Program-made: the position numbers and the translations under genes
Shown here: positions 1-6,966 of the stretch, piece after piece
Numbering within the stretch: position 1 is the first letter of the stretch
Layout of the letters: each line of letters starts with the position of its first letter
The notes under the pieces: generated by a model
Database searches by the model: none
What the model saw: the letters and a program-made list of their open reading frames with translations, nothing else
Told to the model about the DNA's origin: nothing
Source of the DNA: Mesorhizobium neociceri
GTDB lineage: Bacteria; Pseudomonadota; Alphaproteobacteria; Rhizobiales; Rhizobiaceae
Length of the DNA: 64,000 nucleotides
NCBI RefSeq assembly: GCF_013520985.1
Contig: NZ_JACDTY010000011.1
Coordinates: forward strand, 146,391-210,390
Reading direction: 5' to 3'

Positions 1-273
1 AACGGCCATCCCAACGCCATGCGCGTCGAGCTCTACAGCCAGGACCGCGACTATGTCTGGCCGGGCGACGGCAAGGACTTTTACCTCGACGATGGCGAGA
101 CCAAGCAGATCCCGGTCTCGTGCAACGAAGGCGAGTCCATCTGCTACGGCGCCTGGGTCGACGGCGACGAGGAAACCTACTGGGGCGTCGGCCCCAACAA
201 CAAGGAAAAATGCGAAGACTGCTGCTACACCTGCGAAGGCGGCGAGACGGAAGAGATTGATTTGGTGCCGTAG
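1..273 (+). CDS. Cys-rich hypothetical protein, 5' partial
   Basis: The frame is open from base 1, with codons before the first ATG at 19, so the gene probably begins outside the window. The visible 90 codons are acidic and rich in Asp, Glu and Gly. The C-terminal third holds a cluster of Cys residues (ICYG, KCEDCCYTC) that could form disulfides or bind metal. I do not recognise the family. The stop at 271-273 is followed within 15 bases by a palindromic repeat that may act as the transcript end. Function unknown. Confidence 0.6.
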   Translation, partial: NGHPNAMRVELYSQDRDYVWPGDGKDFYLDDGETKQIPVSCNEGESICYGAWVDGDEETYWGVGPNNKEKCEDCCYTCEGGETEEIDLVP

Positions 274-287
274 GTAGTACAGCCAAC

Positions 288-333
288 CTCCCCCCAAGTG
301 GGGGAGATGTCCGGCAGGACAGAGGGGGGCGCC
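288..333. repeat. GGGGAG palindromic repeat, half element (family A)
   Basis: A short C-run/G-run hairpin (288-306) is followed by the conserved core ATGTCCGGCAGGACAGAGGG. The same unit occurs at 774, 4249, 20486, 25214, 55705 and the right window edge. This copy faces the one at 774-850, and the broken DUF559 gene lies between them. Confidence 0.85.
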
Positions 334-360
334 GTAGAGTACCAACCTAGACAACCACCC

Positions 361-727
361 ATGCCGCACGCACCATTGCCGCCTCGACATCGCGCAAACG
401 CCAGATCAATGCGCAAAGTCCTGACGTCAGCCGAGCTCAACCTCTGGAACGAACTTCGGGCGCACCGGCTGGATGGGGCTTGGCTTCCGCCGACAATTTC
501 CCATCGCCGGCTACATTGTCGACTTCGCTTGTCCCGAGAAGAAGCTGGTCATCGAAGTCGATGGCTCCCAGCATGCGGGTGTGGCTGCCGGTGATGAAAC
601 GCGGACAGCGCGACTCGAACAAGATGGCTGGACAATGCTGCGGTTCTGGAATGACGACGTCATCCGCGACATCGACAATGTCTGCCAGCATATTGTGATT
701 GCGGCGGGGCTTGGAGGCGCATCCTGA
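361..727 (+). pseudogene. DUF559 (Vsr-like endonuclease) gene, frameshifted
   Basis: Two adjacent frames together encode a typical DUF559 protein, a family related to very-short-patch-repair and restriction-type endonucleases. The first frame gives the N-terminal helix (LTSAELNLWNELRAHRLDG). The second continues as GFRRQFPIAGYIVDFACPEK, then IEVDGSQH and LRFWNDDV, which are hallmark motifs. The frame changes at a run of four Gs (475-478); one G fewer would restore a single frame of about 120 codons. The start is uncertain, with 361 or 409 possible. The gene lies between two inverted copies of repeat family A. It is either a real pseudogene or a homopolymer sequencing error. Confidence 0.8.
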
Positions 728-773
728 GCGAATGACGGTGCCCAGGCTTTAGGCAGGGGAGGTCTGCGGGACA

Positions 774-850
774 GCGCCCCCCTCTGTCCTGCCGGACATC
801 TCCCCCACGAGGGGGGAGATCGGGTTTCGCCTTGGCTTTCGCCAATCACC
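774..850. repeat. GGGGAG palindromic repeat, truncated element (family A)
   Basis: The order is GCGCCCCCCTCTG arm, C/G hairpin, then an inner segment (CTTGGCTTTCGCCAATCACC) shared with the complete elements at 20486 and 25214. The element breaks off at about 850, and the stop codon of the leftward gene (846-848) lies inside it. Confidence 0.85.
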
Positions 851-1166
851 CTAACAGCGCCCTTTGCCGCTTCGACCCACCCGCCTTGCGCCAGGAATTG
901 AACCTATGCGTGGCGGCGGCGAAGGAGATCTTCATCTGCTGGGCGACGGAATAGCGCGACTTGCCTTCGTCGAACATGCGGTAGCAGCACTCGACGCCCT
1001 CTTCGGTCAGCTTGCCGTCAGGGGCCTTGTTGTGCGGATTGGCGGGGTCGAATTTTTCGACCTGCTGTTCGACCAGGCCTTTCAGCCGCTGCAGGTCGGC
1101 CTCGATGCTGGCGATGAGATCGAGGACGGGTTTCGGATCGAAGTGCTCGTGCGGCTTTGCCGTCAT
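846..1166 (-). CDS. Hypothetical protein with HTH-like C-terminus
   Basis: The predicted protein of 106 residues is not assigned to a family by me. Its first half looks helical and coiled (LIASIEADLQRLKGLVEQQV). The second half (TEEGVECCYRMFDEGKSRYS onward, ending in FNSWRKAGG) resembles a helix-turn-helix that could contact DNA. I chose the ATG at 1166. An upstream ATG at 1217 would add 17 residues encoded by DNA that looks like promoter sequence. The TGA stop is supplied by the repeat at 774-850, so the original C-terminus may have been altered by repeat insertion. Confidence 0.55.
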   Translation of the reverse strand: MTAKPHEHFDPKPVLDLIASIEADLQRLKGLVEQQVEKFDPANPHNKAPDGKLTEEGVECCYRMFDEGKSRYSVAQQMKISFAAATHRFNSWRKAGGSKRQRALLG

Positions 1167-1295
1167 CTCTGGGATACCTTTCGCTTTGCGTGTGTCCCAA
1201 CCTATATAGGTGAACATTCGCTGATAATGAAGGGCGCGCCGCGCTCCGGCCCTTCAACACTTCTTGACCGGCAATTGACCGGCGACGTCACAGCG

Positions 1296-1322
1296 CCTAG
1301 TTTAGAACTATTCTAAACTAGG
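1296..1322 (+). promoter_or_regulatory. Iron control element (Irr box) of mbfA
   Basis: A perfect inverted repeat with 12-base arms (CCTAGTTTAGAA and its complement) flanks the spacer CTA. Its core TTTAGAA-N3-TTCTAAA matches the ICE motif bound by Irr in Rhizobiales. It ends 11 bases before the mbfA start codon, a position suited to repression under iron limitation, as described for mbfA in Bradyrhizobium and Agrobacterium. Confidence 0.88.
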
Positions 1323-1333
1323 GTGAATTTATC

Positions 1334-2317
1334 ATGCTTTCCCGCGTCTTCGGTTTCGGCCGCCGTCCCTTCGAATCGCTGTCGGAACAGGAGATCCTGG
1401 CGCTGGCAATTTCGTCCGAGGAGGATGACGGGCGCATCTACCGCGCCTATGCCGACGGGCTGGCGGACACCTTTCCGCAATCGGCGAAAGTGTTCGAGGC
1501 GATGGCGGAGGAGGAAGACGGCCATCGCGATTCCCTGATCGAGCTCTACCGCAAGCGTTTCGGCGAGCGCATTCCGCTGATACGGCGCGAGCATGTGAGG
1601 GGCTATTACGAGCGCAAGCCCGACTGGCTGGTGCGGCCGCTGGGCATCGAGCATGTGCGCAGCCAGGCCGAAGAAATGGAGCAACAGGCCTATCGCTTCT
1701 ACGTCGAAGCGGCCAAGCGCACCAGCGACGCCTCGACCAGAAAACTGCTCAACGATCTCGCAGCGGCGGAGCAAAGCCATGAGAATTCGGCGCATCGGCT
1801 GGAGCAGAAACTTGTGCCGGGCGAGGTGAAGGACGAAGAGGAAAGCGCCGAGCAGCGCCAGTTCATCCTGACCTATGTGCAGCCGGGGCTGGCCGGGCTG
1901 ATGGACGGCTCGGTGTCGACGCTGGCGCCGATCTTTGCCGCGGCGTTCGCCACGCATGACACCTGGCAGACGCTGCTGGTCGGCCTTGCCGCCTCGATCG
2001 GCGCCGGCATTTCGATGGGCTTTACCGAAGTCGCTTCCGACGACGGCAAACTGTCGGGCCGCGGCTCACCGCTCAAGCGGGGGCTCACCGTCGGCGTCAT
2101 GACGACGCTGGGTGGGCTGGGCCACGCACTGCCCTATCTCATCCCGCATTTCTGGACGGCGACGGCGGTTGCCGCCGTGGTGGTGTTCTTCGAATTGTGG
2201 ACAATCGCCTTCGTCCAGAACCGCTACATGCAAACCCCCTTCCTGCGCGCGGCGTTTCAGGTGGTGCTGGGCGGCGCGCTGGTGTTTGCGGCAGGGGTGC
2301 TGATCGGGAATGCGTGA
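1334..2317 (+). CDS. mbfA: Membrane-bound ferritin MbfA
   Basis: The 327-residue protein is a fusion. Residues 1 to about 165 form a ferritin/rubrerythrin-like di-iron domain with two ExxH motifs (EDGH near 63-66, EQSH near 146-149) and additional Glu ligands. The remainder is a VIT1/CCC1-type membrane domain starting around GLMDGSVSTLAPIF, with several hydrophobic segments. MbfA proteins export iron at the inner membrane and protect against iron and peroxide stress. Length and domain order match the family. The Irr box just upstream supports iron-dependent control. The ribosome-binding site is weak (AGGGTGAA). The gene stands alone, followed by a repeat. Confidence 0.95.
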   Translation: MLSRVFGFGRRPFESLSEQEILALAISSEEDDGRIYRAYADGLADTFPQSAKVFEAMAEEEDGHRDSLIELYRKRFGERIPLIRREHVRGYYERKPDWLVRPLGIEHVRSQAEEMEQQAYRFYVEAAKRTSDASTRKLLNDLAAAEQSHENSAHRLEQKLVPGEVKDEEESAEQRQFILTYVQPGLAGLMDGSVSTLAPIFAAAFATHDTWQTLLVGLAASIGAGISMGFTEVASDDGKLSGRGSPLKRGLTVGVMTTLGGLGHALPYLIPHFWTATAVAAVVVFFELWTIAFVQNRYMQTPFLRAAFQVVLGGALVFAAGVLIGNA

Positions 2318-2325
2318 GGTTCTTC

Positions 2326-2471
2326 CCTTCTCCCCCTGTGGGAGAAGGTGGATCGGCGCGATAGCGCCGAGACGGATGAGGGGTGTTCCAGCGGAGTGAG
2401 ACGTTGGTGTCTTCTGGAACACCCCTCATCCGTCGCCTTCGGCGACACCTTCCCCCACAAGGGGGGAAGGG
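2326..2471. repeat. Inverted-repeat intergenic element (GGATGAGGGGTGTTCCAG type)
   Basis: The outer ends are CCTTCTCCCCC and CCCCACAAGGGGGGAAGG. The inner arms (GACGGATGAGGGGTGTTCCA at 2371-2390 and its complement near 2414-2435) form a long hairpin around a loop of about 25 bases. It resembles common rhizobial intergenic palindromes and differs from family A. It lies between the convergent mbfA and ABM genes and could serve as a two-way terminator. Confidence 0.75.
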
Positions 2472-2477
2472 GGAGCC

Positions 2478-2822
2478 TCATCCATTCACCGCCCTGCTAT
2501 CCGCCGGCGCTCCATCCCGCTCCGTCAGCCCATAGTCCCGCACCACATGCGCAATCCTTAACCGGTAGCCGGCAAAGATTCCGCCGCGGCCGGCCTTTTG
2601 CGCTTGCCGGTGCTCCTCGGTGTTGCGCCAGGCCTTGACCGCTTCCTCGTCGCGCCAGAAGGACAGCGACAGGACGCGGTTGGGGTCGACTAGGCTCTGA
2701 AACCGCTCGATCGAGATGAAACCGTCTATGCCGTCGAGCAGCGGCCGCAGCTCCGCAGCGATGCCCAGATACGCATCGCGCTTTCCCGGCGCCGGCTCGA
2801 CCTCGAAGATGACAGCGATCAT
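2478..2822 (-). CDS. Antibiotic biosynthesis monooxygenase (ABM) family protein
   Basis: A 114-residue single-domain dimeric alpha-beta barrel protein. It begins MIAVIFEVEPAPGKRDAYL and contains GFISIERF and LSLSFWRDEEAVKAWR, a pattern typical of ABM proteins. Such proteins include heme-degrading and quinol-oxidising monooxygenases, but many have no known substrate. Its ATG overlaps the stop of the NIPSNAP gene (ATGA), so the two are translationally coupled. It is last in a leftward operon starting with a DUF1127 gene, divergent from an ArsR-type regulator. The substrate cannot be read from the sequence. Confidence 0.8.
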   Translation of the reverse strand: MIAVIFEVEPAPGKRDAYLGIAAELRPLLDGIDGFISIERFQSLVDPNRVLSLSFWRDEEAVKAWRNTEEHRQAQKAGRGGIFAGYRLRIAHVVRDYGLTERDGAPADSRAVNG

Positions 2823-3175
2823 GCTTCCTCCTTGACCGCGGTCTGGAACAGCTGTAGCGGTCCATGCGGCCCCGACACCAGCTTCAGGAAGATGCGGTCT
2901 TCTTTCAAGATGAACTTTTCCCGGCGGGCGAATTCGTAGTTCGCCTTGCCGGCGGAATCGGCGGCGAGCCGGGCGCGGTAGGCTTCGTAGGCGGCCAGGC
3001 TGTCGATGTTGTAGGCGGCGTAAGCGGTGGTGGCCGAGCCCTCATGCGGTGCGTAGTAGCCGATCAGATCGGCGCCGCAGCGCGGGATGGCCTGACCCCA
3101 GGCCTTGGCATATTGCTCGAACGCCGCCTTGCCGAACGGGTCGATCTCATAGCGGATGAAGCAGGTGATGGTCAT
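2819..3175 (-). CDS. NIPSNAP family protein
   Basis: A 118-residue protein with the NIPSNAP ferredoxin-like fold (TCFIRYEIDPFGKAAFEQYA near the start, then LIGYYAPHEGSATTAYA). The start at 3175 was preferred over 3202 because AAGGAGATCACC sits directly before it. NIPSNAP proteins are small dimeric barrels of poorly known function. Here the gene is paired with an ABM protein of similar fold, suggesting a heteromeric or sequential role in one pathway. It is the middle gene of the operon opposite the ArsR-type regulator at 3535. Confidence 0.8.
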   Translation of the reverse strand: MTITCFIRYEIDPFGKAAFEQYAKAWGQAIPRCGADLIGYYAPHEGSATTAYAAYNIDSLAAYEAYRARLAADSAGKANYEFARREKFILKEDRIFLKLVSGPHGPLQLFQTAVKEEA

Positions 3176-3261
3176 GGTGATCTCCTTGGGTTTCTGCATC
3201 AATGGTTCGAGCGGCGTCGAAACGTTGTGCCGCCGGGTCTGCTAGGCAAAGGCGCCGGCGG

Positions 3262-3465
3262 TCAGGCCTGCCAGAACGATTTTGCGCATTCGCGGCGCAC
3301 ATCCTCACGGCTCAGGCCAATGTCGCGCAGCAGATGATCGTCGACCTCGGCGAGGTCGAGCCGCTGCAGATGGCGGTCATACCAGCGGGCGAGCAGCCGC
3401 CGATGCAGCCAGGTGACGAACGGGAACGGCTGGCGGCCGGCGAGTGGGGCGGAAGCGGTTGGCAT
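3262..3465 (-). CDS. DUF1127 small protein
   Basis: A 67-residue Arg-rich protein whose C-terminal half carries the DUF1127 signature (LDLAEVDDHLLRDIGLSRED). In alphaproteobacteria DUF1127 proteins have been tied to stress responses, RNA turnover and phosphate-related phenotypes, and some bind RNA. The start at 3465 is chosen because AAGGAGAACGCC precedes it; an upstream ATG at 3510 falls inside the likely promoter. It is the first gene of the leftward operon, 70 bases from the divergent ArsR-type gene, and so is probably under its control. Confidence 0.75.
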   Translation of the reverse strand: MPTASAPLAGRQPFPFVTWLHRRLLARWYDRHLQRLDLAEVDDHLLRDIGLSREDVRRECAKSFWQA

Positions 3466-3492
3466 CGGCGTTCTCCTTGATCTCGCCTGACA

Positions 3493-3503
3493 ATAATGAT
3501 TAT
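3493..3503. promoter_or_regulatory. Candidate ArsR-type operator in divergent promoter
   Basis: The palindrome ATAATGATTAT lies in the 69-base gap between the DUF1127 operon and the ArsR-type gene, flanked by two TGACA copies. An AT-rich dyad in a shared promoter is the usual place for an ArsR-family operator. Inferred from position only. Confidence 0.45.
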
Positions 3504-3534
3504 CTGACAAGAATGCTTCGATGGAGACCTAACT

Positions 3535-4209
3535 ATGCGTGAAGGACCCGACATTGCCCGCATCGCCAGCCTGGTCGGCGATCCGGCGCGGGCAAACATG
3601 CTCAATGCGCTGATGGGCGGCACAGCTTTGACGGCGAGCGAACTGGCGCTGGAGGCCGGCGTGTCGCTGCCGACGGCGTCGTCGCATCTGTCGAAATTGA
3701 TGGAGGGCGGGCTGCTGACCTTGGCCAGCCAGGGCCGGCATCGCTATTACGGCCTCGCCGGGCCGCAGGTGGCGGGGATGATCGAGGCGATCACCGGCGT
3801 GGCCGAAGCGGTCGGCCCCAAGCGGGTGCGGCCGGGTCCGCGCGACGGCGCCATGCGCGTGGCCCGCGTCTGCTACGACCACCTCGCCGGCGAGCAGGCG
3901 GTGGCGATGCTGGACCGGCTCGTCGCGCGCGACATCCTTTTGCGCAACGAGAACGAGATCAGGCTGGGGCCGTCGGCGACCTCGCATTTTTCGGCCATCG
4001 GCATCGATGTCGACGCCAAGCCGCGCCGCCCGGTCTGCCGCGCCTGCCTCGACTGGAGCGTACGCCGCTCGCACCTTGCGGGAACGCTGGGCGCGGCGAT
4101 CCTGGACAAGATCCTGGCGGAGAAATGGGCAAGGCGCGAGAAGGATAGTCGCGCGGTGGTGTTTTCACCGCCGGGGAAACAGGCGTTTGAGCGGGTGTTT
4201 TTGATGTAG
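3535..4209 (+). CDS. ArsR-family HTH regulator with extended C-terminus
   Basis: The protein has 224 residues. Residues 1-90 carry a winged helix-turn-helix of the ArsR type (LVGDPARANMLNALM, then ASELALEAGVSLPTASSHLS and GRHRYYGL). The remaining 130 residues are unusual for a minimal ArsR protein and include a PVCRACLDWSVRRSHLAG segment typical of a longer subfamily. I see no classic metal-binding CVC motif in the recognition helix, so a metal ligand is not indicated. Its divergent position suggests that it controls the DUF1127-NIPSNAP-ABM operon. Confidence 0.82.
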   Translation: MREGPDIARIASLVGDPARANMLNALMGGTALTASELALEAGVSLPTASSHLSKLMEGGLLTLASQGRHRYYGLAGPQVAGMIEAITGVAEAVGPKRVRPGPRDGAMRVARVCYDHLAGEQAVAMLDRLVARDILLRNENEIRLGPSATSHFSAIGIDVDAKPRRPVCRACLDWSVRRSHLAGTLGAAILDKILAEKWARREKDSRAVVFSPPGKQAFERVFLM

Positions 4210-4248
4210 TTGCCGGGGGGACGATCTCGCTGCGTCGGCGGGACAGCA

Positions 4249-4402
4249 CCCCCCCTCTGCCCTGCCGGGCATCTCCCCCTCAAGGGGGGAGATTAGCAGC
4301 TTCGTGGTATCGGCCGTCTCGCAGCGTCAGTGATTAGCGAAAGCCGAGGTGACATCCAATCTCCCCCCTTGAGGGGGAGATGTCCGGCAGGACAGAGGGG
4401 GG
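4249..4402. repeat. Complete 154-bp palindromic element (family A)
   Basis: The outer arms CCCCCCCTCTGCC and GGACAGAGGGGGG face inwards, each followed by a C/G hairpin. The inner segment is the reverse complement of that in the element at 20486, so the two have opposite orientation. It separates the convergent ArsR-type gene and ligD. Confidence 0.88.
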
Positions 4403-4440
4403 TGTGAAGGATCGCTACGTTCGTGAACGTCCGGGCTGGC

Positions 4441-6954
4441 TTACCCCCGCTTCAGCACCTTCGCCTGCTTGAAGAAATCCACCCACGGATCGGCCTTCTC
4501 CAATTGCTTCAACGTCGTCTTGCCACCGATCGGGAAGGAATTCGGCGCCAATCCCGTCTCGATCTCCGCCCACGTCACCGGGATCGACACCGTCGCCCCC
4601 TTCTTGGCGCGGGAAGAATAGGGCGCGACCGTCGTCGAGCCCCTGCCGTTGCGCAGATAGTCGACGAAGATTTTGCCGGTGCGCGCCTTCTTGGACAGCG
4701 TTGCCGTATAGCGGTCGGGCGCGGCCTGCTCCAGCGCCTTGGCGAAATCATGGGTGAACGTCTTGACCGCCTCCCAATCCGCCGAGGGTTTCAGCGGCAC
4801 CAGCACGTGGTAGCCCTTGCCGCCCGACGGCTTGACGAAGTTCGGTAGCGACAATTCATCGAGCTTGCCTCTGATGTCGAGCGCCGCCCCGCGCACTGCC
4901 TTGACGTCGACGCCCTCGTCGGGATCGAGATCGAAGATGATCTGGTCCGGCTTTTCCAGTTCGTCGGTCTTGCAGCCCCAGATGTGAACCTCGACCACGC
5001 CATACTGGACCAGAGCGGCGATGCCGTCGAAATCCCGGATGAACAGGATTTCCTCGCCATCGGTCGGATCCTTCATGCGGGCGATCTTGTCGCTCATGCC
5101 GGCCGAGGCGTGTTTCTGGAAAAAGCGCGGTCCGCCAATGCCGTCCGGCGCCCTGACCAGGCTGAGCGGCCGGTTGACGACAAACGGCTCCATGCGCGGC
5201 CAGACCAGCGCGTAGTGCTCGAGCAAGGCCTGCTTCGATATCTTTTCGTCGGGCCACAGCAGCTTTTCGGGATGGGAGAGTTTCACGCTGGTGGTCATTG
5301 CCCCGGCTTTGGTCCCGGCAGCCTTGCCGGCGCTGCTTGCCGCCGGCTTTGCCTTGCTGTCGGCCTTCGATGGCTTTTCCTGCACGACTTCCTCCGCCGG
5401 CTTGTCCTCGCGCAGTCCCTGGAACGACGCATGGCGTATTATACGATCCGACGTCCAGCTGCGGAACTCCACTTCGCCGACAAGTTCGGGCTTGACCCAG
5501 ACCAGGCCCTTGCCCTTCGGCACGGCGGCCGCGAAGGGCGAGGATTTGGCCTTCAGCGCATCGAGCTTTTTCTTCAGATCGGTGGCCCCCTTGACCGAAA
5601 AACCGGTGCCGACACGGCCGGCATAGTGGAGCTTGCCGCCTTCATGGTAGCCGACCAGCAGCGAACGCAACCCGCGCCCGGTCTTTTCCGATGGCAGATA
5701 GCCGCCGATGACAAACTCCTGGCACGCCGTGCATTTCGACTTCACCCAGCTCGGACCACGGCCGCCGCGATAGGGTGCATCGGCGCGCTTGGAGACGATG
5801 CCTTCCAATCCCATACGACAGGCATGCTGCAGCATGATCTTGCCGGGCTCGGCGAAATGATCGCTGAAGCGGACGGCGGCATTTTCGGCCGTCTCGCCAA
5901 GAAGCTCCTGCAGAGCCTGCTTGCGCTCGACCAGCGGTTCGCGGCGCAGATCCTTGCCGTCGAGCCGCATCAGGTCGAAGACGTAGTAGGTGAAGCGGTT
6001 GGTGCGATTGGCGGACAGATCCTGCTGCAGCAACGCGAAGGAAGAAACGCCGCTGTCGGCCAGCACGACGATCTCGCCATCGATGATGGCGTCGCTGCAT
6101 TTCAGCTGGGCGAGTTCCGCAACGATCTCAGGGCCGAATTTCTCTGTCCAGTCGAGGCCGGTGCGGGTCAGCAGCCGCACCTCGGTGCCGGCGATTTGCG
6201 CCTGCATGCGGTAGCCGTCGAACTTGACTTCGTGCAGCCAATCCTTTCCCGGCGGCGCCTCGCGTTCCAGCGTCGCCAGCTGCGGCTCGATGAAATCGAG
6301 ACGCTTGCCGCGCGCCGCTTTCGCTTTGCCAGCGGTGGCCGGCTTGTTGGAGTGCCAGACTTTCGGCTTCTTGCCGTCGGCGGTCTTGCCTTCCGCGACC
6401 TGCTCGATGGTCAGGCCCGATTTCACCGATTTCGGCGCGTCCTTCAGAATGTCCTCGCCGGGACGGGCGGCGGCATCGCCGGATTTGATCAGCAGCCAGT
6501 TGTCGCGCTTTTCTCCCGCGCGCGGTTTCAGCCGCACCAGATGCCACAGGCCGTTTAGTTTCTTGCCTTTGAGCTCGAAGGAGATGTGGCCTTTCTTCAT
6601 CGCCTTGGCGGGGTCGATCTCGGGCGTCCACGTGCCTTCGTCCCAGACGATGACGGTGCCGCCGCCATACTCGCCCTTGGGGATGGTGCCTTCGAAGGGT
6701 GCATAGTCGATCGGGTGGTCCTCGACATGCACGGCCAGCCGCTTTTCGTGCGGATCGAGGCTTGGGCCGCGCGTCACCGCCCAGCTCCACAAGACGCCGT
6801 CATGCTCAAGGCGGAAGTCGTAGTGCAGCCTGGTCGCGTCGTGCTTCTGGACGACGAAGATGCCACCGGCGTGCTTGCCGCGCGTGACCTTGCCGGCAGG
6901 CTCGGCGGTTTTCTTGAAATCGCGCTTGGAGTGATATTGTTCGAGGCTGGCCAT
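4441..6954 (-). CDS. ligD: Multifunctional DNA ligase LigD
   Basis: The 837-residue enzyme repairs double-strand breaks by non-homologous end joining with Ku. The domain order is phosphoesterase-ligase-polymerase, as in Pseudomonas LigD. The 3'-phosphoesterase domain (about 15-180) shows LHYDFRLEHDG with H44/D46 and a second conserved His in VEDHP. The ATP-dependent ligase domain (about 215-520) has motif I with the adenylated Lys at K244 (EVKFDGYR), EGIVSKR at 384-390 and WVKSK at 403-407. After a Lys/Ala-rich linker (525-552) comes the primase-like polymerase domain with the metal-binding pair D675/D677 (FDLDPDE) and SGGKGYHV. It lies 12 bases downstream of ku on the same strand. Confidence 0.97.
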   Translation of the reverse strand: MASLEQYHSKRDFKKTAEPAGKVTRGKHAGGIFVVQKHDATRLHYDFRLEHDGVLWSWAVTRGPSLDPHEKRLAVHVEDHPIDYAPFEGTIPKGEYGGGTVIVWDEGTWTPEIDPAKAMKKGHISFELKGKKLNGLWHLVRLKPRAGEKRDNWLLIKSGDAAARPGEDILKDAPKSVKSGLTIEQVAEGKTADGKKPKVWHSNKPATAGKAKAARGKRLDFIEPQLATLEREAPPGKDWLHEVKFDGYRMQAQIAGTEVRLLTRTGLDWTEKFGPEIVAELAQLKCSDAIIDGEIVVLADSGVSSFALLQQDLSANRTNRFTYYVFDLMRLDGKDLRREPLVERKQALQELLGETAENAAVRFSDHFAEPGKIMLQHACRMGLEGIVSKRADAPYRGGRGPSWVKSKCTACQEFVIGGYLPSEKTGRGLRSLLVGYHEGGKLHYAGRVGTGFSVKGATDLKKKLDALKAKSSPFAAAVPKGKGLVWVKPELVGEVEFRSWTSDRIIRHASFQGLREDKPAEEVVQEKPSKADSKAKPAASSAGKAAGTKAGAMTTSVKLSHPEKLLWPDEKISKQALLEHYALVWPRMEPFVVNRPLSLVRAPDGIGGPRFFQKHASAGMSDKIARMKDPTDGEEILFIRDFDGIAALVQYGVVEVHIWGCKTDELEKPDQIIFDLDPDEGVDVKAVRGAALDIRGKLDELSLPNFVKPSGGKGYHVLVPLKPSADWEAVKTFTHDFAKALEQAAPDRYTATLSKKARTGKIFVDYLRNGRGSTTVAPYSSRAKKGATVSIPVTWAEIETGLAPNSFPIGGKTTLKQLEKADPWVDFFKQAKVLKRG

Positions 6955-6966
6955 GGACGCCGTCCC

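Noticed and set aside
3535..4209. Calling the regulator an arsenic sensor
   Set aside because: No CVC-type or C-terminal Cys cluster of known As(III) sensors is present, and the controlled genes are not ars genes.
4984..6558. Long plus-strand open frame opposite ligD
   Set aside because: It is a shadow of the strongly biased ligD codons; its translation is Leu/Gly/Arg-rich without recognisable motifs, while ligD shows every catalytic motif.
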